25,924 nt of DNA from JBBQFC01 sp038321615. Its GTDB lineage: Bacteria; Bacteroidota; Bacteroidia; Flavobacteriales_D; Cryomorphaceae. This document shows positions 18,099 through 23,919 of the stretch, in pieces. The notes below the pieces were generated by a model. The model saw nothing but the letters and a program-made list of their open reading frames with translations. It was not told where the DNA came from and searched no databases. The DNA is taken from positions 1 through 25,924 of the forward strand of contig JBBQFC010000046.1 in assembly GCA_038321615.1 (NCBI GenBank), in the 5' to 3' direction. Every line of letters begins with the position of its first letter. The first letter of the stretch is position 1. Both the position numbers and the translations under genes were made by a program.

Positions 18099-18781
18099 TG
18101 TCCGCTCCAAAACTTACGCTGGTTCCCACCCCTATTGGAAATCTCCAAGACATTACCCTACGCGCACTTGACGTATTGCGTTCGGTAGACGGCATCCTGG
18201 CTGAAGATACACGCACCACCGGCCATTTGCTGAAGCATTTTGAGATTAGCCAGAAGCTGAGCCCATTTCACGCCCACAATGAGCACCATGTGGTGGAGCG
18301 TGTAGTGGAGCGTTTGCAGCAAGGCAATCATCTTGCGCTTGTAAGCGATGCGGGTACTCCGGGTATTTCCGACCCCGGTTTTTTGCTGGTTCGAGCGTGT
18401 GTAGAAGCGGGGATAGAAGTCGAATGTCTCCCTGGGCCTACGGCGCTTATTGTGGCCTTGGTGCAATCGGGTTTTGCCACCGACCGGTTTTGTTTTGAAG
18501 GCTTTTTGCCCTTAAAGAAAGGAAGGCAAAAAAGGCTGGAGAGTTTGGCTGAAGAGATGAGAACCCTCGTCTTTTATGAATCTCCGCATCGCATCGCCAA
18601 AACTCTTGGGCAGATGGCGGTAGTGTTTGGTCCAGAGCGGCAGGCTTGCCTGTCGAGGGAGCTTACTAAAATGTTTGAGGAGAATATTCGCGGCACCCTG
18701 GCCGAACTGTTTGAGCGGGCTCGAGCTCAAAAGTTGAAAGGAGAAATGGTCATTATCATTAAAGGATACGGAAAAGAATGA
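18098..18781 (+). CDS. rsmI: 16S rRNA (cytidine(1402)-2'-O)-methyltransferase
   Basis: RsmI adds the 2'-O-methyl group to C1402 of 16S rRNA in the ribosomal decoding centre, using S-adenosylmethionine. The 227-residue product has LVPTPIGNLQDITLRAL, AEDTRTTGHLLKHF, the SAM-site LVSDAGTPGISDPG, CLPGPTA and FYESPHRI, all signatures of the family. The frame is open further upstream to 17945, but the ATG at 18098, overlapping the M28 stop (TGATG), gives the canonical N-terminus. It is shorter than the E. coli enzyme (286 residues) because it lacks the C-terminal extension. Its stop overlaps the next gene by four bases. Confidence 0.95.
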   Translation: MSAPKLTLVPTPIGNLQDITLRALDVLRSVDGILAEDTRTTGHLLKHFEISQKLSPFHAHNEHHVVERVVERLQQGNHLALVSDAGTPGISDPGFLLVRACVEAGIEVECLPGPTALIVALVQSGFATDRFCFEGFLPLKKGRQKRLESLAEEMRTLVFYESPHRIAKTLGQMAVVFGPERQACLSRELTKMFEENIRGTLAELFERARAQKLKGEMVIIIKGYGKE

Positions 18782-19800
18782 AAGCCCTATTTTTAACAAA
18801 GCACGGCAATTCGTCCGATGCTTTTGAGCCGCGGGAAATGCCCGACGTCATGCCAACTTCACACCAAGTGCAGATCGATGTCGAAGGTTTTGGGATTAAT
18901 TTTGCTGATGTCCTGGCGCGAAAGGGGCTCTATCCCGATATGCCACCGCTGCCTTGTGTATTGGGTTACGAGGTGGTAGGTCGCATCTCGATGCTCGGAA
19001 AGGAAGTTCGAGGTCTAGCGATTGGCACGCGGGTAGTGGCGTTTACCCGTTTTGGTGGGTATGCATCCAAAGCTTGCACCGATTATCGGGCTGTGGTGGA
19101 GGTGGGCGAAGAAATGCCGGCGGGCGAAGCCCTGGCCTTGGCCACGCAATATAGTACCGCCTACTATTGCATGTTCGAAGCTATTCGCCTCCACATTGGC
19201 GATAAGGTATTGGTACATAGCGCCGCCGGGGGAGTGGGCATCGCGCTTTGCCAATTGGCGAAGCACTTGGGCTGCGAGGTCTATGCCACTGCAGGCTCAG
19301 AAAGCAAACTGGAATTTTTGAGAAGTCAGGGCATCCATCACGTGTTTAATTATTCCTATCCCGATTATGCAGATCGGATTAAGACGGCTTTAAAAGGAGC
19401 CCGTCTCGACGCCACTTTCAATGCCATTGCAGGGAAATCTATCAAAAGCGATTATGCTTTGCTTGGCTCGGGTGGCCGTTTGGTGATCTTCGGCGCGGCA
19501 TCGCGCGTTGGTGGAGGTAAGGGTATTATTTCCGGATTAAATCTGCTTTTTCAATCGGGATTTTTTACCCCGCTGAAATTGCTGATGGCTTCCAAATCCT
19601 TGGTAGGAGTCAATATTCTCCGCATCAGCGATAACAAGCCCGAGATTTTAGCCAGTTGCATGGCTTCGGTAGTGGCATTGGCGAAAGCTGGCACGGTGAA
19701 ACCACATGTTTTTAAGGAGTTCGGCGTTCAGGAATTATCAAAGGCGCACGATGCCTTGGAGAATAGATCGACAATTGGAAAGGTTGCGGTGGTGTTTTGA
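18778..19800 (+). CDS. Zinc-independent MDR oxidoreductase, VAT-1 / quinone oxidoreductase-like
   Basis: This 340-residue medium-chain dehydrogenase/reductase has a GroES-like N-terminal half (GINFADVLARKGLYPDMPPLPCVLGYEVVG) and a Rossmann NAD(P)H site with AAGGVG at residues 149-154. The zinc-binding Cys/His residues of true alcohol dehydrogenases are missing. That pattern, with FGGYA and TQYSTAYYCMFEA, fits the VAT-1-like quinone oxidoreductase subgroup. Substrate is unknown; a carbonyl or quinone reductase activity is an inference. It is the last gene of the operon beginning at 16204, with an ATGA overlap to rsmI, and runs convergent to the Lrp/AsnC regulator gene after a 55-base gap. Confidence 0.88.
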   Translation: MKALFLTKHGNSSDAFEPREMPDVMPTSHQVQIDVEGFGINFADVLARKGLYPDMPPLPCVLGYEVVGRISMLGKEVRGLAIGTRVVAFTRFGGYASKACTDYRAVVEVGEEMPAGEALALATQYSTAYYCMFEAIRLHIGDKVLVHSAAGGVGIALCQLAKHLGCEVYATAGSESKLEFLRSQGIHHVFNYSYPDYADRIKTALKGARLDATFNAIAGKSIKSDYALLGSGGRLVIFGAASRVGGGKGIISGLNLLFQSGFFTPLKLLMASKSLVGVNILRISDNKPEILASCMASVVALAKAGTVKPHVFKEFGVQELSKAHDALENRSTIGKVAVVF

Positions 19801-19855
19801 GCCTAACGCAGTTGACGGGAGCACAGTTAGTGGGATGTTATTTGTCTTTTTGATT

Positions 19856-20353
19856 TCATTTTATCCTTTTCAGCTGCCCCAAAGGCAGTGTTTTCCGGAT
19901 ACTCTGTTCCAATGAAATCATGGTTTCGGTGCGTTGGATTCCCTCCACAGATTGAATCTTATCGTTGAGCACCGTTCGCAGATGGTCGGTGTTTGAGCAT
20001 ATTATTTTGCAGAAAATACCGTAGCCACCAGTGGTGTAGTGCGCTTCCACTATTTCTTCGATAGCTCGCAGCCGCGGTACCACTTCGGAGTACTTGGCGC
20101 TTTTCTCCAGAAATATTCCAATGAAGGCAGTCAGATCGAAACCCAATTTGCTTGCATCAAGCACCAATTCGGCTCCGACCACCACGCCCATTTTCTCGAG
20201 TTTCTTCATCCTTACGTGGATCGTTCCAGGCGACACCACTAATTTTTGAGCGATTTCGGTGAAAGGGGCCCGGGCGTTTGCTATAAGGAGGCTCAAAATT
20301 TCAATATCCAGATTATCGATGTCATAATCTGGGATCTGTTTTTCTGTTTTCAT
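19856..20353 (-). CDS. Lrp/AsnC family transcriptional regulator
   Basis: A 165-residue DNA-binding protein with a helix-turn-helix (about residues 15-65: LDIEILSLLIANARAPFTEI, then SPGTIHVRMKKLEKMGVV) and a RAM/AsnC ligand-binding domain (about 75-150, containing GIFLEKSAKYSEVVPRL, TGGYGIFCKI and VEGIQRTETMISLEQS). Members of this family bind amino acids and form octamers that wrap DNA. The regulated genes are unknown. The ATG at 20353 is the only good start. The leader above it (20354-20420) is very A+T-rich and leads away from the divergent tRNA-like gene, whose promoter it faces. Confidence 0.92.
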   Translation of the reverse strand: MKTEKQIPDYDIDNLDIEILSLLIANARAPFTEIAQKLVVSPGTIHVRMKKLEKMGVVVGAELVLDASKLGFDLTAFIGIFLEKSAKYSEVVPRLRAIEEIVEAHYTTGGYGIFCKIICSNTDHLRTVLNDKIQSVEGIQRTETMISLEQSIRKTLPLGQLKRIK

Positions 20354-20422
20354 TTGAAGAATTGGGGTTATATGCGGTAATATTTAGCAATACTATAAAA
20401 ATAAAGCCGTATTGATAAATTA

Positions 20423-20454
20423 TTTGCAATTATAATTGATCTACTTTACATTTG
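20423..20454 (+). promoter_or_regulatory. Consensus Bacteroidota promoter for the tRNA-like gene
   Basis: TTTG at 20423-20426 (-33) and TACATTTG at 20447-20454 (-7, exact TAnnTTTG) are separated by 20 bases, close to the usual spacing for the Bacteroidota sigma factor. Transcription should start near 20459-20462, only 6-9 bases before the first acceptor base of the tRNA-like gene at 20468. It is the best promoter match I found in the window. Confidence 0.75.
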
Positions 20455-20467
20455 AATCAAATAACAA

Positions 20468-20581
20468 TGTGGGGTGATGAAACAGGCAAACATGCCCTCC
20501 TGTCCCGGGGGTGGAGATCTGGAATAAACCATGTAAATGGCTAACCACTCTTTGAAGGTTCGAATCCTTCCCCTACAGCCA
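20468..20581 (+). tRNA. Atypical tRNA, anticodon GUC (Asp-like), with a very long variable arm
   Basis: The acceptor stem is 20468-20474 with 20571-20577 (7 bp, one G-U), followed by discriminator G20578 and encoded CCA 20579-20581. The T arm is GAAGG / TTCGAAT / CCTTC (20554-20570). U8 is 20475 and G9 is 20476. The D stem is 3 bp (20477-20479 with 20491-20493) and its loop has A14, A15, G18G19 (20485-20486) and A21. The anticodon stem is 20495-20499 with 20507-20511 (5 bp), and the loop CTGTCCC has anticodon GTC at 20502-20504. The last base before the T stem is T20553, giving an A15-U48 pair. Asp identity bases G34, U35, C36, C38 and G73 are present, but base 37 is C, pair 1-72 is U-A and 10-25 is A-U. 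The variable region 20512-20553 is 42 nt against 4-5 in ordinary tRNA-Asp. It can fold as 20513-20516/20548-20551, 20520-20522/20545-20547 and 20529-20532/20537-20540 with a GUAA tetraloop. It may be a specialised or decayed tRNA. Confidence 0.72.
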
Positions 20582-20588
20582 AAGTGAG

Positions 20589-20610
20589 AAAGCCCGCGAA
20601 AGCGGGCTTT
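20589..20610 (+). terminator. Intrinsic terminator of the tRNA-like gene
   Basis: AAAGCCCGC (20589-20597) pairs with GCGGGCTTT (20602-20610), a perfect 9-bp stem with a GAAA tetraloop, seven bases after the encoded CCA. The downstream tract is CGTTGTTT, modestly T-rich. Confidence 0.75.
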
Positions 20611-20766
20611 CGTTGTTTATGTGGTTTGAGTTTCTGCTGATCTGCCATTAAATTGCCATCTAAGATTTAGATTGCATCCCGAATTGACAGCGCGCCAGCG
20701 ATGAACAACAAGCTATTTCAGAAATAAGGTGGCGCAACGACGGGAAGATCGCTGCCATTGTCTGGT
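20611..20766. other. Intergenic, no gene recognised
   Basis: No ORF or RNA gene is recognised between the tRNA-like terminator and the repeat array. A 6-bp inverted repeat (ATCTAA at 20658-20663 with TTAGAT at 20667-20672) is the only local structure seen. Confidence 0.4.
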
Positions 20767-20946
20767 GCCGCAGCATTGCAAATGCAGCGGAACTCAGCGC
20801 CAGCATTTAACTCAGCTTAGGTTTGGTCGAGATTATGCCGCAGCATTGCAAATGCAGCGGAACTGAAGCGGAACTCAGCGCAAGCATTTAATGCAGCTTT
20901 AGTTTGGTCGAGAATATGCCGCAGCATTGCAAATGCAGCGGAACAG
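20767..20946. repeat. REP-like hairpin repeat array, three copies
   Basis: An identical 24-base unit starts at 20767, 20837 and 20918. Each unit is an imperfect palindrome: CCGC-A-GCATT, loop GCA, then AATGC-A-GCGG. Between copies lies a second conserved stretch that includes AGCATTTAA and GTTTGGTCGAGA, so the full unit is about 70-81 bases. The second unit carries an 11-base internal duplication around GGAACTGAAGCGGAAC. The layout recalls REP/BIME elements mobilised by IS200-like RAYT transposases. No such transposase is in the window. Confidence 0.75.
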
Positions 20947-20994
20947 AGCACTATAAACGCAGCGGAGCAAAGCACTATAAATGCAGCGGTGCAA
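20947..20994. repeat. Two tandem 24-base repeats
   Basis: 20947-20970 and 20971-20994 are adjacent copies that begin AGCACTATAAA and end GCAA, with two mismatches (C/T and A/T). Each contains the GCAGCGG core of the neighbouring REP-like hairpins, so they probably arose from the same family by slippage. Confidence 0.7.
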
Positions 20995-21028
20995 ACCAAC
21001 GGAGCAAAAGAAGGGAGCAGGGCAATAC

Positions 21029-21895
21029 CTACTGCCCCAGCAATTGCATCAACTCATCCAATTTTGGCGAAAGGATGATTTCGGTGCGGCGGTTTAGAGC
21101 CCTGCCTTCGGGAGTATCATTGGTGGCGCGGGGTTGGTATTCGCCACGACCTGCGGCTGTCAGCTTTTTGGAATCTATTTCTTTGGCTTCCAAGAGCCGC
21201 ACTATAGCCGTAGCTCGGGCTGCCGACAAATCCCAATTGTCTTTGTAGGCTGCCGTTTTAATAGGCACATTGTCGGTATGGCCTTCGATTAGGATATCGA
21301 TGTCGGGGTTCTTCTGTAGCACATTGGCTAAGACGCTAATGGCTTCTTGACCTTTTGCTTCTACGGCGGCGCTTCCCGATTTAAAAAGGAGCTTGTCAGA
21401 CATCGATACGTAAACCTTTCCGTTCTTGACCTCTACCGAAAGCTCGTCGGCCTTGAAGCCGAGCAAAGCATCGCGGAGAATACTATTGAGTCTGTTCGTA
21501 ATGGAATCTTGTCGGGCTATCACCGCCTGCATTTCGCGCAAGCTCTTTTCTCGTTCAGCCAGGGTTTGGGCTTTCTTGGAAAGCTCATCCGCTTGTTTGC
21601 GGAGTTCGGCGCTCATCTCCTCCTGGGTCATGGCGCTTTTAGATTGAAGATTATTGAACTCGCCCTCGAGCGATGCATATTCGCCTTGCAGTCTTTGATT
21701 GGCTGTTTTCTCGGTTGCCAGGGCTGTTTCCAGGCTCTTCGTTTCGCTACAGAGCGAGTCGCGCTCGTTTACCAGCGGCATTATTCGCTTGGAAGCGGTG
21801 AACTTCTCCGGACGGGTTTCTCCGCACTTATAATATGTGGTGCACGAAACCGTGGAAAGGAGCAAAGGGATGATAATAAGGCTTACATTTTTCAT
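21029..21895 (-). CDS. OmpA-family peptidoglycan-binding lipoprotein
   Basis: A 288-residue outer-membrane-type lipoprotein. The lipobox LSTVSC places the lipidated Cys at 18. Residues 45-145 form a long Glu/Lys/Gln-rich coiled coil. An OmpA/MotB C-terminal domain (about 165-280) follows with LLFKSGSAAV, IEGHTDNVPIKTAAYKDNWDLSAARA, AAGRGEYQP and the peptidoglycan-binding NRRTEI segment. It is likely to bridge the outer membrane and cell wall. A TACCTTTC core (minus strand, 21927-21920) lies 24 bases before the ATG, one base off the -7 consensus. The gene ends 34 bases from the repeat array. No flagellar or secretion partner is adjacent. Confidence 0.92.
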   Translation of the reverse strand: MKNVSLIIIPLLLSTVSCTTYYKCGETRPEKFTASKRIMPLVNERDSLCSETKSLETALATEKTANQRLQGEYASLEGEFNNLQSKSAMTQEEMSAELRKQADELSKKAQTLAEREKSLREMQAVIARQDSITNRLNSILRDALLGFKADELSVEVKNGKVYVSMSDKLLFKSGSAAVEAKGQEAISVLANVLQKNPDIDILIEGHTDNVPIKTAAYKDNWDLSAARATAIVRLLEAKEIDSKKLTAAGRGEYQPRATNDTPEGRALNRRTEIILSPKLDELMQLLGQ

Positions 21896-21989
21896 AGCTC
21901 AGGGGTTTAAACTGTGGGTGAAAGGTAAGGGTTTGTGCCTTATGGTTTTATTCGTTCAGCACTTAGGCCGAAGGAATGGCTGAAAATAG

Positions 21990-22012
21990 AAAGCCCGCTT
22001 GCGGCGGGCTTT
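21990..22012 (-). terminator. Intrinsic terminator of the Cys-rich lipoprotein gene (possibly bidirectional)
   Basis: AAAGCCCGC (21990-21998) pairs with GCGGGCTTT (22004-22012) over a 5-base loop, 19 bases beyond the lipoprotein stop. On the minus strand the stem is followed by CTATTTT. The 9-bp stem is identical to that of the tRNA-like terminator at 20589-20610. Confidence 0.65.
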
Positions 22013-22031
22013 GCATTTCGTATCGCTAAAC

Positions 22032-23735
22032 TCAAAAGAAGCTGTAAAGCAATTTCCAATCTAAATTCGTAAAGGAACCTTCGGTTGTTGTGCCCGTAAA
22101 ATTGGTAGAACGAAGGCTTCCTTGATTAACGTCTCCTTTTGTGTAACTCTTCGATATTTCCGCATAACCTCTCCAATAGTCGAAGGTCAGGGTGCTGGTT
22201 TGGCCTACTGGAACATAGCTAGTAAAGCATCTGTTTACCAAGTTTGGATTGTCAACCAATATTTCTTTGTAAATAACATAAGGCAGCGCATCTACTGGGA
22301 ACGGACCGCAAATACCTGGCGTAGGTGGCCCAAGGTTGATCATAGCTATCGGGAGCGACAAATTAGTTGCACCAGGCACGGGCATAAAAATTTCAACCGT
22401 TCGAATAAACAAACCGTTTCCACCCGTATCGAAGCCTTGATTAGCGGTAACTTTTAAATAATTAATACCAAATGGATTAAGGACTTTTTCAACCTTTAAG
22501 CCAGGATAAGCCGAATGGTTGAGCGATAAAGTATCCTGACCTGCTGCGGCTAATAATATATTATAAGAGTATTGATCTCTAAAAGGTGAACCAGCGGTTC
22601 CTATACCTGCTGCTGTGACTTCCTGCAAGCAGGGTTCGCAACCATCTCCAATACCGCTGCAGTCGATGTCAAGTTCGAATTGTTCAACCGTTTCCAAATC
22701 ATCGTGGCAGGAAGGGCATACTTCGCAGCTTGGGAATGCGTCGATAAAGTAGTCCACACAGTCGATTTCAAATTCTGCACCGTTAAGAATTTCATCGGCA
22801 CAAGTAGCACAAGGCGGGCAAGCGGTAGCCGCGTCGAAGTCGCAATCTACACCTGCTTCGTCGCCATCTAAAATACCATTGGTACAAGTGGCCGCCGTAT
22901 CGCAAAGTGTGAAGCAATTTCCGCCACAGTCGATTCCTGTTTCAGAGCCATTTTGCACCCCATCCCAACAGGTTGGAAATGGGCAGTCGGGACATGCTGT
23001 AAGGGGATTATTATCGCAGTCGATACCTGTTTCAAACACCACCAGATACCCCAGGGGCACCATTTCTGTAAGTTCGATATGGATATTTTGAATACCATCG
23101 TTGCAAGTAGGGGGTGGACATTCACCGCAGAAAGAAGGCTCAATCGCGTCGCCGCAATCAACACCTGTTTCTGTGCCGTTTTGGATTCCATCGTTGCATG
23201 AAGGCGGAGCACATGGAAATTCACACCCCGAACCGCAATCAATACCATCTTCGTTTCCATTTCGGATGCCATCTTCGCAGGTTGGCAAACATACCACCGG
23301 GCAAGGGAAACCACAATCTATACCACTCTCCATAATGAGGCGGTAATAAATCCCATTTGCACCAATAGCGATGCTATCGGTGTTGGCATTAAACTCTGCG
23401 GCAGTGATATTTAGGTCGCGCACCCAGTGGCCGTTTAGAATTCCGTCTTCGCAGGTAGCGCAGGGCTCGCAATTGGCTCCACCGCAGTCGATACCACGTA
23501 CGTTGGGGTTGGTAAGCGTTACTGGGCTAATCTCGTCTTGGTTCTCTTCGCGGTCGTCGCAAGAAGGCTCGCAGAATGGGCAGTTTGGCCCCCCGCAGTC
23601 AATGCGAACTTCGCCTTGGTTGCGGACTTCGTCAAAACACGTGGGCTCAATTAAATTGTCTTCGTTTCGGCAACTGGCAAGAGCAAGTAAGGCGATGGCT
23701 AAAATCCCAATTCGGCGGGTGATGATTGATATCAT
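22032..23735 (-). CDS. Cys-rich repeat lipoprotein (ten CxDGxxNGxExGxDCGG-type repeats)
   Basis: A 567-residue predicted lipoprotein with lipobox LALASC (Cys22). Residues 32-371 hold ten repeats of a motif close to C-x-D-G-I-x-N-G-x-E-x-G-I-D-C-G-G-x-C-x-x-C, beginning at 32, 58, 94, 152, 179, 210, 255, 283, 311 and 342. Several repeats are interrupted between the NG and GIDC halves by extra segments: about 12 residues in repeat 2, about 30 in repeat 3 and about 18 in repeat 6. Residues 372-567 form a separate Cys-poor domain, predicted mostly beta, that I cannot name. The acidic, Cys-paired repeats suggest disulfide-stabilised, perhaps calcium-binding modules on the outer surface. Function is unknown. 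It is divergent from recJ and followed by a terminator. Confidence 0.82.
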   Translation of the reverse strand: MISIITRRIGILAIALLALASCRNEDNLIEPTCFDEVRNQGEVRIDCGGPNCPFCEPSCDDREENQDEISPVTLTNPNVRGIDCGGANCEPCATCEDGILNGHWVRDLNITAAEFNANTDSIAIGANGIYYRLIMESGIDCGFPCPVVCLPTCEDGIRNGNEDGIDCGSGCEFPCAPPSCNDGIQNGTETGVDCGDAIEPSFCGECPPPTCNDGIQNIHIELTEMVPLGYLVVFETGIDCDNNPLTACPDCPFPTCWDGVQNGSETGIDCGGNCFTLCDTAATCTNGILDGDEAGVDCDFDAATACPPCATCADEILNGAEFEIDCVDYFIDAFPSCEVCPSCHDDLETVEQFELDIDCSGIGDGCEPCLQEVTAAGIGTAGSPFRDQYSYNILLAAAGQDTLSLNHSAYPGLKVEKVLNPFGINYLKVTANQGFDTGGNGLFIRTVEIFMPVPGATNLSLPIAMINLGPPTPGICGPFPVDALPYVIYKEILVDNPNLVNRCFTSYVPVGQTSTLTFDYWRGYAEISKSYTKGDVNQGSLRSTNFTGTTTEGSFTNLDWKLLYSFF

Positions 23736-23919
23736 TTGATAAGTTTTGGTGCGGCTAACATCAATTAGGCAAATGGTTTTGCTTTTTCGACGGTAATACG
23801 ACGTTCAAAAATAACGAAAGTTGTCGCCGCCACAAGCACAATAAATTTTCTTCAACTTCAAATCCTTTCAGGAAATGATTGTCGGCCGGTAATTTTAGCC
23901 GCTTATCTTTAGCCAATCT

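Noticed and set aside
20468..20581. Selenocysteine tRNA or tmRNA
   Set aside because: The anticodon is GUC and not UCA, the acceptor stem is 7 bp and the D stem is 3 bp, unlike SelC. The RNA is far too short for tmRNA and has no tag reading frame.
20767..20994. Possible CRISPR array
   Set aside because: Only three main units occur, the spacers are themselves conserved repeats rather than unique sequence, and no cas gene is present.
20817..20999. A 60-residue minus-strand ORF with repeated CSAAFAMLRH-like segments
   Set aside because: It is the translation of the REP-like DNA repeats, with no start signal or family resemblance.
20904..21248. A 114-residue plus-strand ORF crossing the repeats into the OmpA-family gene
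   Set aside because: Its first part is repeat translation and the rest is antisense to a clear OmpA-domain gene.
22868..23346. Several overlapping ORFs on both strands within the Cys-rich lipoprotein gene
   Set aside because: They are out-of-frame shadows of the repeated codons. Only the 567-residue frame has a lipobox and conserved Cys spacing.
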